Source of the DNA: Caryophanales bacterium UBA7642
GTDB taxonomy: Bacteria; Bacillota_I; Bacilli_A; RFN20; CAG-288
Assembly: GCA_002483745.1 (NCBI GenBank)
Contig: DLIM01000040.1
Coordinates: 1,333 to 53,270, forward strand
Reading direction: 5' to 3'
DNA: 51,938 nucleotides
Of this stretch, positions 26,301 to 33,907 are shown piece after piece. Position 1 is the stretch's first letter. Every line of letters starts with the position of its first letter. A program made the position numbers and the translations under genes. Below the pieces are notes generated by a model, which was not told the origin of the DNA, did not search any database, and saw nothing but the letters and a program-made list of their open reading frames with translations.

Positions 26301-28514
26301 GATGTTTAGGACTTTGCGGACAACCGTAGTATCGATAGCATTGATCTTAGCCTCAGTAGTATCGGCATTGCTGATATTAGTGGCCATCGTCCTAATGCTT
26401 GAGAGATTCTCTAAAAGGCCAGATAGATCAGTTAAGAAATTGCTGTCATCGTAATTGAAGTCATAGGGAGTCAACCCATAGAGGTAATCAGAGAAATCGA
26501 ATTTCCCGTTATATAAGAAAGATTGAAGAACCGGAGGAATAAGTTTCTTTAGAATAATAGAATTACTGGATTCATCAATAACATTAACCAAAAGTTCCGT
26601 TACTGCCGGATCAGAAATATCGATAGAATCAAGTTTAGTGAAATCAATGGCACCAGAAGAGAAGACATCACCGGCTATATCAAATAGTGATGATATTTCT
26701 CCCTTCCATTCGCTGACACTTAAATATAAAGCACTTTCTAAATCAATAGACTCGACATATTTGGAAATGGAAGCCATAGAGTTTAAGGAAGAGGAAACTA
26801 ACTGGCCGATATCGATGACTGAGAACAGGCTAGAATCAAGTAAGCCTTTATCAGTCGTGTTTCCGCAGACAGCATTTTTTAATTCAGTTCGGTAAGTAGT
26901 GTTAGAGATTCTAGTCTGAAGGGATGAAGTAATCGAAGAAGCCGTCAAAGATTTATTTACCAAAATATTTAAGGCTCTAAGCGATTTGAAGACTGATTTG
27001 ACTAAGAGAGGCAAATCCGTTGACCAATCAATATCCTTATATACTGATTTATCAGTAGGGAAGATAGTGAATCCTTTACTCGATAAAGCGGAGCCTAAGC
27101 CGGATAAGATTACAGACATGTTATTCTTGACGATGTCAAGTTTTCCTAAGCCGGCAACAGCGGAGGCATAATAATCGACTTGGGTGGTGAATTCAGTATC
27201 AGTCAAGCCGCCAATCTTAGTGACGCCATCGGTATCATAGACAGGTTCACGGAAATCCATTTCAAAGTTATCGAAAGAAAGCTTTGAGGAAGTAGTCGTT
27301 CCTTCAGGAATAAACTCTGAAACGATTCCGGTGCTATAAATATCACTGTAGATCTCTTTTATTCCCTCTAAGTCGCTAGTCCAATCAACATTGGAGAAAT
27401 CCAGCTTATCTAAAGGGAATGAGCTTCCTGAAACCGTATTGATGGCGATATCAATTAGAGGAGGAAGCAAAGCCATTAAAGTGCTGTTTCCGATCAATTC
27501 GGTGAGCAGAGTATCAATGGTATCGACGCTGACCAAGACTGATAGATTGATGATTATCTGTCCGCTTCCCGAATCATAACTGATGCAGTTGGTATTTAAG
27601 ACAGTTTTGACAATATCCATCGTTGAATTGAACAATGATGAGAAAGAAACGGTCGTATCATTCAAGGGCACGGCTGAAACCTTATTCATCAGCTTAGTGT
27701 CATATTCGCCAAGTCCAGAGAATTTATAAAGAATACTATCGGAAGCCTGATCCATATAGGTTGATATTTCTTTTCCTAAGTTCGCATCCTTGATGTTTGC
27801 TACCGATACTATCGTATCTTTATCGGTAACAGCTGTTCTTAATAAAGAAGTGACTGGAGCTAATAAAATAAAGACAAAGATTAATTCCTGAACAGTTCCT
27901 AAGGCAGCGCCAGGAAGCTTCAATAAAGGCCACTTCTTTTTGACCTTTTCAGTAGTAGCTACTTGCCCTTTATCATCGGTAAGATTCTCAGCCACTTCAG
28001 CTTTCTTCTTATCCTTCTGAGCCGCTTTTCTGTTCTTTCGTTCAGCTTTAGTCTCAACCGGCAAGAACCAACGGAAAATACCGTTATAGAAGATAGCGGT
28101 AATCAAAGAGATAAAAATCTGAATCAATAACATAATCAAGAAGAAGACAACATAGCAAAGAATAGAATTAGCTAGGGCAATGGAGGTTTCATATAATGAT
28201 AACCCGTTCATTGGAGAAACAAATCCAGTTGCGGTAATGATATCGGCCAAGGTCTGCTGAATAGTTGTAAAGGAAATGGTCGTACTGTTGAAAGAAAAAG
28301 AAATATTGAATTTAGAGAAATTAATATTTCCGATACCGTTAGAGATAGCTGGAGTAGTAAAGACAAAAATAGTTATCAGAATAGCTTTGATAATCGTCTT
28401 TAAAGTAGTTTTGTAGATTCCTTTCAAAAAGCCTGCAAGTCCACCTAAAAGAGCTATAACTAATATAAGTATAAAGACTACATTAAGAATCACCGTTAAG
28501 TTTAGCGACGCCAT
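23337..28514 (-). CDS. Giant CvpA-like membrane-anchored surface protein
   Basis: 1725 residues, one unbroken frame of 5.2 kb. Residues ~5-30, ~37-57, ~110-140 and ~205-225 are hydrophobic, and the start (GGLAGFLKGIYKTTLK) resembles the first helices of CvpA-type proteins, which are only ~170 residues. Between helices 3 and 4 is a Lys-rich cytoplasmic loop. The remaining ~1500 residues are Ser/Asp/Asn/Thr-rich, without Cys-rich or known enzymatic motifs, and should be outside. A recurring unit has a D/N-W pair followed by a hydrophobic helix (NVDWTSDLEGI near 376, DIDWSTDLPLL near 495, AINWGAG near 792). Near the end two copies of a GSNG-x-Y-(Y/F) motif (about 1627 and 1666) look like Gly/Tyr tail repeats. 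AAGGA precedes the ATG. Function unknown; possible adhesin, stalk or envelope scaffold. Confidence 0.8.
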   Translation of the reverse strand: MASLNLTVILNVVFILILVIALLGGLAGFLKGIYKTTLKTIIKAILITIFVFTTPAISNGIGNINFSKFNISFSFNSTTISFTTIQQTLADIITATGFVSPMNGLSLYETSIALANSILCYVVFFLIMLLIQIFISLITAIFYNGIFRWFLPVETKAERKNRKAAQKDKKKAEVAENLTDDKGQVATTEKVKKKWPLLKLPGAALGTVQELIFVFILLAPVTSLLRTAVTDKDTIVSVANIKDANLGKEISTYMDQASDSILYKFSGLGEYDTKLMNKVSAVPLNDTTVSFSSLFNSTMDIVKTVLNTNCISYDSGSGQIIINLSVLVSVDTIDTLLTELIGNSTLMALLPPLIDIAINTVSGSSFPLDKLDFSNVDWTSDLEGIKEIYSDIYSTGIVSEFIPEGTTTSSKLSFDNFEMDFREPVYDTDGVTKIGGLTDTEFTTQVDYYASAVAGLGKLDIVKNNMSVILSGLGSALSSKGFTIFPTDKSVYKDIDWSTDLPLLVKSVFKSLRALNILVNKSLTASSITSSLQTRISNTTYRTELKNAVCGNTTDKGLLDSSLFSVIDIGQLVSSSLNSMASISKYVESIDLESALYLSVSEWKGEISSLFDIAGDVFSSGAIDFTKLDSIDISDPAVTELLVNVIDESSNSIILKKLIPPVLQSFLYNGKFDFSDYLYGLTPYDFNYDDSNFLTDLSGLLENLSSIRTMATNISNADTTEAKINAIDTTVVRKVLNIIANSDFFNPDQITGVTSTSHKNANMYTFLNNFFSSDAFGSFTVSLPSLDDFSAINWGAGVVGDGGEIDKLAVILDDAKSNSSLLSSSTLNLSSINNIDGLVDMVKDGMDSTILHDSILSIITSSINDSLSQMGIPLSLNELRNNLWYDSDATTIDDLDRVAAILKLLKSLNTDGSNLDLETIDATTLNSLLTNIADSHFINCVDSDDPFGTAIYSIFEKQGLFTSIGVTPNSSIFSATVNGYTWVKGETSHDFSYSYAENGETKKVNFSSVIDTSGEVSSLMTLLDGIKTTGFDNLKKGNLPTFESSFYNSSLIRNLYSFIIEQMVSNIDLGTDFTAVFKAVDFSMIRDKTKLSNDDLKAEITILQNLYSLSTADKNNNGTGDLQEIFSNFTSLKNGSDTTLFDEFSELMGYVGDSKLLTTKKDYEDLSPLAKLFYQVVKTQNIESMVTLKASTDPLIDDTLKGIVGNIKQSEWSDEANRFVNVADALQGIDINNITLNGLGRTKALSLFTQMNNSLVFHRLPISVLKDTLNTDAINKLLTDPDDSTKVHKYSWNEGLGTTASDISYWQNDYDLAVGLFFNEDGTATKFNTLLSSSADFSTISFNDIDTSFMYYLGEMHIFENGRSYILYNIMKTTAGTYMTSLLKSAQGTVPVGENAKVYRLEELFFSNPKLVDEDATKQKTKMLNDLSILNTVLYTLLNNVSSLSTVTDLSDLTLATDFFASINEKACSMTGADGTLTGTFYRSDFTSELLAGAESVFFSNPNLTSYFSALSTVDLYADSYALVNPIEGKAIDGIIAFAKSLATVTSATPYSFTKEQLKTLYSAFGKGNATVASDDVYNYFIGLSNYSTTGNSILGIKMSSYIFSASLVISTSVAIPGIIDPSNSIGSNGYYYIDTVKNKLYFKSNDAWSEITGTLTIGTSTPTTGSNGDYFYNSTYGTLLQKFNGNWLNISAGITTLVALCQNYSTRLSSESFLAIVSSINYIQ

Positions 28515-28639
28515 ATTAATTTCCTTTTTATATTGCCTTAATTATATCAAGTTTTTGTAGAATAATAAATAGGTTCAGTTATAATTAAGCCAGCCTCATT
28601 TTCTCAAAGTGTTCGATAGCTTTAGGATATAATTATCAA

Positions 28640-29572
28640 ATGGAAATATTTAACCAAGATTCTGGAAAAACAGAAGCCGTAAAAGAAGAAAAAAGTCCTA
28701 GGAGTTTCTTCCCTAGGCGTGATATGAATGATTTGCTCCCCTTATGGGAAAAGCTAGTCTTCTTTTTTGCCGACTTTCTAGGTCTAAACATCATCAGCAT
28801 TTTTGTTTCCCTTTTAGTCATCGCTTTTGGTCGTTTCAGTATAGAAACTGCTGGCTCAGATCCTTTGGCTAATTCCTTAGTTAATTTCTTCAGCTACCTG
28901 ATTATTTTTGTTATCTATATGCTGATGATTTTCTTAATTAAAAGAAAAACCTATAAACCACTGTTTAAAGGCTTTGCTGATAAGAAAATCTATCTATATG
29001 CTTTAGGTGGCTTATTGGCTATTTTTGCTGTAGAACAGCTTCTAGGGTTGCTCTATCAGAAGACGGTACCCTTCTATTCCAGCAACGAAAACCAGACTAC
29101 CATTGTCAAGATGATGCAGTCATATCCTGCCTTAGTCTTCTTTCCAACGGTTCTCTTCGCTCCCTTTGTGGAAGAATTAGCTTACCGGGTTGGCTTAGTT
29201 GATACTATCGGCCATAAAGACAAGAATACTTGGCTAGGCATCATTCTAGCTAGTATCATCTTCGGACTGATTCATACCTCTTTAACTTCTATTACTGATT
29301 ATCTGACAATTTCTGCTAGCAGTGAAGCTAGTGCCGCCGCAATCGAATCGGCCTATCAGACTATGGTCAATGAGTTCCTGAATCTTCCTATTTACCTGAT
29401 TGATGGCTTCATAATGGCCTTTGTCTATGTTAAGAGCGGGAAGATTGCAGCTAGCATCACATTGCATGTCTCCAACAATCTTTTAAGTTTCATTATTCTT
29501 TTAGCACAAAGCCTCAGTGCTACTTCCGGTAACAGCACCAGCCTTTTGAATATGTGGGTTCATTTTCTATGA
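28640..29572 (+). CDS. CPBP (Abi/CAAX) family intramembrane metalloprotease
   Basis: 310 residues with about eight membrane segments. The family motifs are complete: EELAYR (Glu178, Glu179, Arg183), FGLIHT (His212) and a late HVSNNL, which together bind the metal in the membrane. Substrate is unknown; in bacteria these proteins range from peptide processing to immunity against self-made bacteriocins. The ATG at 28640 lies 6 bases after a TATAAT (28628-28633), so the mRNA may be leaderless; an AGGA is also present 12 bases upstream. The stop overlaps the next ATG by 4 bases (ATGA). Confidence 0.88.
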   Translation: MEIFNQDSGKTEAVKEEKSPRSFFPRRDMNDLLPLWEKLVFFFADFLGLNIISIFVSLLVIAFGRFSIETAGSDPLANSLVNFFSYLIIFVIYMLMIFLIKRKTYKPLFKGFADKKIYLYALGGLLAIFAVEQLLGLLYQKTVPFYSSNENQTTIVKMMQSYPALVFFPTVLFAPFVEELAYRVGLVDTIGHKDKNTWLGIILASIIFGLIHTSLTSITDYLTISASSEASAAAIESAYQTMVNEFLNLPIYLIDGFIMAFVYVKSGKIAASITLHVSNNLLSFIILLAQSLSATSGNSTSLLNMWVHFL

Positions 29573-30459
29573 TTGAGAACGAAAGCAAGAAGCCTTTTGG
29601 GATCTCAGCCTTCTGGCTAAAGATCATTGCTACAGTCTTAATGACTTTAGACCACATCGCTTTGCTTTTTATTGATGCCTCTGGAGGAGTCATGCCGGCT
29701 TCGTATTACGCCTTAAGAGCTATCGGCAAGATGGCTTTTCCTATCTTTGCTTTCTTAGCCGTAGAAGGTGTTTATCATACTTCCAGTATCAAGAAATACC
29801 TTTTACGAATCGGTGTTGTTGCTCTCCTGATGGATCTTTTTGGCTATATTGTCTCCTTCACTACAAAAATCACAATTGCTTCTAACCCGCTGATAGGCAA
29901 TGCCTTCAGTGATATCTTCTTGGGGGTCCTAACTGTCTATCTTTTAAGGAAAAAGAATAAATACTCTTTGTTTGCTGCTCTTCCGATTACTTATGCTATC
30001 TTGAGCAATTATGTCATTGATGTTAACTATGGAACCCTCTTTAAGACGGATTGGGGAACCTTTTCCATTGTTTTATTCGTTGTTTTCTTCCTTTGCCGGG
30101 AATTAACCGACTACTATCTTAAAAGCAAAGCCATCAAAGATAACTTAAGTGAAGATACTTATCTTGATCTCTATGGAACCAAAGATAGAAAAATCGTTGA
30201 ATCGGTTGGCTTATTCTTTGTGGGACTGCTTTTCTATCTGATTTACCGTCTTGACTACACTTCGACTTTTATTCCAAACGAATATGTTCCCATTGGGACA
30301 TACTGTGTTTTAGCCTTTGTCTTTATCCTTCTCTATAATGGAGAAAGAGGGTTTAGGAGCAAAGCTGTTCAATATGCTTTCTATGCCTATTATCCAGTCC
30401 ATTTGATAATCTTAGGTTTAATCTCTTTATCTTTTGGTGTCCTCTCCCTTTACATTTAA
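29569..30459 (+). CDS. TraX-family multi-pass membrane protein
   Basis: 296 residues from the ATG at 29569, which overlaps the CPBP stop by 4 bases. The opening SAFWLKIIATVLMTLDHIAL and the RAIGKMAFPIFAFLAVEGVYHT block are the TraX signature. In plasmid systems TraX acetylates pilin; chromosomal relatives are acyltransferase-3-like membrane proteins of unknown target. About eight to nine membrane segments. Coupling to the CPBP gene suggests the two act on the same membrane-related task. Confidence 0.87.
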   Translation: MIENESKKPFGISAFWLKIIATVLMTLDHIALLFIDASGGVMPASYYALRAIGKMAFPIFAFLAVEGVYHTSSIKKYLLRIGVVALLMDLFGYIVSFTTKITIASNPLIGNAFSDIFLGVLTVYLLRKKNKYSLFAALPITYAILSNYVIDVNYGTLFKTDWGTFSIVLFVVFFLCRELTDYYLKSKAIKDNLSEDTYLDLYGTKDRKIVESVGLFFVGLLFYLIYRLDYTSTFIPNEYVPIGTYCVLAFVFILLYNGERGFRSKAVQYAFYAYYPVHLIILGLISLSFGVLSLYI

Positions 30460-30478
30460 ATTAACTCAAGCATATTAT

Positions 30479-30507
30479 TTGCAACCTTTCTTCCTTTAAG
30501 ATAACAT
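30479..30507 (+). promoter_or_regulatory. Candidate promoter for trxA
   Basis: TTGCAA (30479-30484), 17-base spacer, TAACAT (30502-30507), about 25 bases before the trxA ATG. The hexamers are only fair matches. Confidence 0.45.
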
Positions 30508-30532
30508 ATAGGCAAGATTGGAGCCAAAACAA

Positions 30533-30880
30533 ATGATTAAACATTTAGAAAATTCCTTAGATTTCGAAGAAGAGTTAGCTTCCGATAAGAACTTAGTCGT
30601 CGATTTCTTCGCCACTTGGTGCGGACCCTGCCGTATGATGGGAAGAGTCATGGAAGAAATCAGCGATCAGGTAAAGGATGTGACATTCTTGAAGGTCGAT
30701 ACCGACAAATTCCCGGAGATTGCCTCTAAATACGGAGTCGTCTCTATTCCTACTTTGGTTGCCTATAAAGACGGCAAGAGAATCAACTTCAAGGAAAAAG
30801 GCGAAGAGACCGATATCATCTTGGGTGCCCGTGATGAAGAAGAGTTCTTAACTGACTTAAAAGATACCTTTGGTATCTAA
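30533..30880 (+). CDS. trxA: Thioredoxin
   Basis: 115 residues from ATG 30533, which has GGAG about 9 bases upstream; a TTG start 5 codons earlier has no such site. The active site WCGPC is at residues 29-33 and the cis-Pro loop SIPTLVAYK is present. It is a cytoplasmic disulfide reductase partner. No signal peptide, unlike the two thioredoxin-like lipoproteins elsewhere in the window. The C-terminus is slightly long and acidic (ARDEEEFLTDLKDTFGI). Confidence 0.96.
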   Translation: MIKHLENSLDFEEELASDKNLVVDFFATWCGPCRMMGRVMEEISDQVKDVTFLKVDTDKFPEIASKYGVVSIPTLVAYKDGKRINFKEKGEETDIILGARDEEEFLTDLKDTFGI

Positions 30881-30936
30881 AGACCACTCTTTTTTAAACA
30901 CTAGACCCCTTTCGTGATAATTACTTCACTTTGATG

Positions 30937-30965
30937 TTGTAAATAAATCTCCTTTGTTCTATATT
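30937..30965 (+). promoter_or_regulatory. Promoter for mscL
   Basis: TTGTAA (30937-30942), 17-base spacer, TATATT (30960-30965), followed by GGGAG before the mscL ATG. Confidence 0.6.
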
Positions 30966-30988
30966 TTAGGGCGGGAGATTTTTAAATT

Positions 30989-31729
30989 ATGGATAAAGAA
31001 GAGAAAAAGACCTTAAAGAAAAGAGCTAAGTTAGATAATCAGGGCGAAAAGATGAAGAATCTTGCCACTGACTTCAAAAAATTTATTAATAAAGGCAATG
31101 TCCTTGATATGTCCGTCGGTGTTATCATGGGCTCTGCTTTCAACGCTATCGTTTCTGCCTTCACCTCAATTCTTTTAAGTGTCTGCACTTGGGGAGTCCC
31201 TGGCGGCTTAAAAGGCTTAGTCACCGTTTTACCGGCTGCTAATGCTGCTCAGGCTGGCGTCGTTGGTCAGTCCTTTGCTTCTGCCGATATCGCTCAGAAG
31301 ACTATCGATTATGCTAAGGCTTCTGCTGGCGTTACTATCACTGCTGACGATTCTACTTTTGTTCAGTGGCAGACACAGCTTAAGTCTCTCTACACTTTGC
31401 ATGGAACTAACTACTTCTATAACAACTCCGCCATCATTGATTGGGGCACTTTCCTTAATGCCATCATCACTTTCCTCATCATTGCTTTGACCTTGTTCAC
31501 AATTGTCAAAGTCGCCTCTTCCGTCAAAGCTAACCATGTTGCCTTCTTAGCAGAAGTCGCTAAACGTGAACACGATCATGCTTTAAAGGATGATCCTGAG
31601 TTAGCTAAGAAAGAAGCTGAAGAATTAGCCAAGAAGAATGCTCCGGCCCCTAAGCCTGAGAACATTGTTCTCTTAACTGAGATCAGAGATTCCATCAAAG
31701 CTTTAAGCGTCAAAGAAGCCGCTAAGTAG
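30989..31729 (+). CDS. mscL: Large-conductance mechanosensitive channel, enlarged outer loop
   Basis: 246 residues; normal MscL is 130-150. The N-terminal FKKFINKGNVLDMSVGVIMG is the family signature leading into the pore helix, and the C-terminal LLTEIRDSIK helix is typical. It opens under membrane tension to release solutes after osmotic downshift. The extra length is mostly in the loop between the two membrane helices (about residues 66-150, normally ~30 residues), plus a Lys/Glu/Ala-rich stretch in the cytoplasmic tail (~190-225). The loop has no Cys pair or known domain. Followed by a good terminator. Confidence 0.9.
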   Translation: MDKEEKKTLKKRAKLDNQGEKMKNLATDFKKFINKGNVLDMSVGVIMGSAFNAIVSAFTSILLSVCTWGVPGGLKGLVTVLPAANAAQAGVVGQSFASADIAQKTIDYAKASAGVTITADDSTFVQWQTQLKSLYTLHGTNYFYNNSAIIDWGTFLNAIITFLIIALTLFTIVKVASSVKANHVAFLAEVAKREHDHALKDDPELAKKEAEELAKKNAPAPKPENIVLLTEIRDSIKALSVKEAAK

Positions 31730-31751
31730 TATCTAGCTGAACAATTAAGTG

Positions 31752-31780
31752 AAAGGCCGCCTTCAAAGTGGCCTTTTTTC
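31752..31780 (+). terminator. Terminator of mscL
   Basis: AAAGGCC (31752-31758) pairs with GGCCTTT (31770-31776), followed by a T-rich tract. It insulates the htpG promoter region beyond. Confidence 0.85.
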
Positions 31781-31796
31781 TTTTTTATAAAATAAA

Positions 31797-31822
31797 TTAG
31801 CACTTTCTCTTTAAAGTGCTAA
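31797..31822 (+). promoter_or_regulatory. CIRCE-like HrcA operator upstream of htpG
   Basis: TTAGCACTT and AAGTGCTAA form an inverted repeat with an 8-base spacer; the classical CIRCE is TTAGCACTC-N9-GAGTGCTAA. Each arm matches at eight of nine positions. It overlaps the -35 area of the htpG promoter, where a bound HrcA repressor would block transcription until heat stress. hrcA is not in this window. Confidence 0.85.
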
Positions 31823-31837
31823 TTCTTTTACTATAAT
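31809..31837 (+). promoter_or_regulatory. htpG promoter (within the CIRCE-like operator)
   Basis: Perfect TATAAT at 31832-31837. The position 17 bases upstream (31809-31814) reads CTTTAA, a poor -35, and lies inside the CIRCE-like palindrome. The mRNA would start about 30 bases before the htpG ATG. Confidence 0.6.
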
Positions 31838-31877
31838 GTTATTGTTAGCCGTTTAATAAATACACTAGGAGTAACAC

Positions 31878-33860
31878 ATGAAAGAAGAAAAAGAGTTTCA
31901 GACTGAGTCGAAAGAATTGCTGAGTTTAATGATTAATTCCATCTATTCCGATAAGGATGTTTTCCTAAGGGAACTGATTTCTAATGCTTCCGATGCCATT
32001 GATAAGTATAAGTTCATGGCTTATCAGTCTAACGGAAAGCTTAACCAAAAGAATTATGAGATTTTCATAACTGTGGATAAGAAGAACCGTTACTTGGAAA
32101 TCAAGGATAACGGTATCGGCATGAATAAGGATGATATTGAAAAAGACTTAGGCACCATTGCTAAATCCGGCTCTAAGGAATTCATTGCTAAATATAAAGA
32201 TTCAAAAGATAAGAAGGATATTGATATTATCGGTCAGTTCGGTGTAGGCTTCTATAGTGCCTTTATGGTTGCTAAGAAAGTCGAAGTCAGGACAAAGGGC
32301 TCTGAAGGAAAAGGCTATCTCTTCACTTCTGATGGTATCGAGAAGTATTCCATCGAGGATGCCGACTTGAATCAGCTGATTCCTGATTCTGGTTCAGCTG
32401 TTAGAGTCTACTTCAAGGATGATACTGATGCTATTAAGTATTCCGATTACCTTGAGGATAGCAAGATTGAGGATCTAGTTAAGAAATATTCTGACTTCAT
32501 CCGTTATCCTATCAAGATGAATGTCACCGAGCAGAAGCCAAAGTTAGATAAAGACGGCAAAGAGATTGAAGGCAAGTATGACACTGTCATTACTTTAAAG
32601 ACCCTCAATTCCATGGTTCCTATCTGGAAGAAAGCTAAGGCCGATGTCACAGACAAAGACCTCAATGAGTTCTACAAGAACCGCTTCAATGATTATGAGG
32701 ATCCTCTGATTTCCTTAAACTTAAAAGCCGAAGGCTTATTAACCTATGATGCTTTAGTCTTTATTCCTTCTCATGCTCCCTACAATCTCTATTCTGAAAA
32801 CTACGAAAAGGGCTTAGCTTTATATGCTAAAGGGATCTTCATCAAAGAAAGATGCCCGGAACTAGTTCCTGACTACCTCAAATTCTGCCGAGGCCTAGTT
32901 GATTCCGATGATTTCTCTTTGAACATTTCAAGAGAGATGCTGCAGAAATCCCCGACTCTTTCAAAGATTGCTACCAATATCGAAAACAAGATCGTTGAGA
33001 AGCTTAAGGACTTAAAGAAGAGTGACTATGATAAATACCTGAAGTTCTTTAAGATCTATGGTGACCATATTAAGTATGGTATCTATTCTAGCTATGGAAT
33101 GAAGAAAGATTCCTTGCAGGATTTATTAGTCTTCCCTTCATTAAACAGCGATAAAGAAATCAGTTTTGCTGACTATAAGGCAAAGATGAATAAAGACCAG
33201 AAGAATATCTATTATGCTTCCGGAAAGACTCTGGATAGCATCAAGATGCTTCCGGAATTAGAGAAATACCGCAAGGATAAGACTGATGTCCTATTCTTTG
33301 CTGATAACATCGATGAATTCACTATCATGATGATGAAAGATTACCAAGGAAGTGAATTTAAGAATATTTCTTCCGACAACAAGGATGACTTGCCTAAAGA
33401 AGAGAAAGATAAGCTCACTACTTTAACGGCTCTCTATAAGAGGTTCCTAGATGATGTGAAGACTTCCTTAAGCGGAAAAGTCGATGAAGTCTCCTTCTCG
33501 ACTAAACTAGTTGATTCACCTGTCTGCATCTCCACTAAAGAAGGTCTATCCTTGAATATGGAGCATGTCATCAATGATGAGCAGCCCGTCAAGAAAGATC
33601 CTAATGAGCAGGCTAAATCAGTTAAGGTCTTAGAAATCAATCCAGACCATCCGCTCTTCAAGGCATTAAGCAAGATTACTGATGATAAGGAAATTGCTAA
33701 CTGCGGAACTGTCTTATATGATGAAGCTATGATGCTTGAAGGATTTGAAGTCGAAGATAAGAAGGACTTTGTCGAAAAGCTCAACAGTTTAATGATGAAA
33801 GCCTATGCTTGTGATTCAAAACCTCAAGTCACTGCTTCCGAATGTAAAGATACTAAGTAG
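31878..33860 (+). CDS. htpG: Chaperone HtpG (Hsp90)
   Basis: 660 residues, slightly longer than usual. The N-terminal GHKL ATPase motifs are intact: LISNASDAIDK, DNGIGM and GQFGVGFYSAF. The middle domain has the SREMLQ arginine block (NISREMLQKSPTL), and a shorter dimerisation domain follows. It is an ATP-driven cytoplasmic chaperone. Expression is probably heat-inducible by HrcA through the upstream CIRCE-like element. A shared terminator lies between it and guaB. Confidence 0.97.
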   Translation: MKEEKEFQTESKELLSLMINSIYSDKDVFLRELISNASDAIDKYKFMAYQSNGKLNQKNYEIFITVDKKNRYLEIKDNGIGMNKDDIEKDLGTIAKSGSKEFIAKYKDSKDKKDIDIIGQFGVGFYSAFMVAKKVEVRTKGSEGKGYLFTSDGIEKYSIEDADLNQLIPDSGSAVRVYFKDDTDAIKYSDYLEDSKIEDLVKKYSDFIRYPIKMNVTEQKPKLDKDGKEIEGKYDTVITLKTLNSMVPIWKKAKADVTDKDLNEFYKNRFNDYEDPLISLNLKAEGLLTYDALVFIPSHAPYNLYSENYEKGLALYAKGIFIKERCPELVPDYLKFCRGLVDSDDFSLNISREMLQKSPTLSKIATNIENKIVEKLKDLKKSDYDKYLKFFKIYGDHIKYGIYSSYGMKKDSLQDLLVFPSLNSDKEISFADYKAKMNKDQKNIYYASGKTLDSIKMLPELEKYRKDKTDVLFFADNIDEFTIMMMKDYQGSEFKNISSDNKDDLPKEEKDKLTTLTALYKRFLDDVKTSLSGKVDEVSFSTKLVDSPVCISTKEGLSLNMEHVINDEQPVKKDPNEQAKSVKVLEINPDHPLFKALSKITDDKEIANCGTVLYDEAMMLEGFEVEDKKDFVEKLNSLMMKAYACDSKPQVTASECKDTK

Positions 33861-33874
33861 TTTCTTTTAAGCAA

Positions 33875-33904
33875 AAAAGCCTCGGCTAATTAGCTGAGGC
33901 TTTT
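33875..33904. terminator. Bidirectional terminator between htpG and guaB
   Basis: A 30-base near-perfect palindrome, AAAAGCCTCGG...CTGAGGCTTTT, with A/T runs on both sides, serving both converging genes. Confidence 0.9.
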
Positions 33905-33907
33905 ACT

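Noticed and set aside
23337..28514. Giant gene as polyketide/NRPS or phage tape-measure
   Set aside because: No PKS/NRPS motifs; no phage genes nearby; the N-terminus is a membrane module, not a tape-measure coiled coil.
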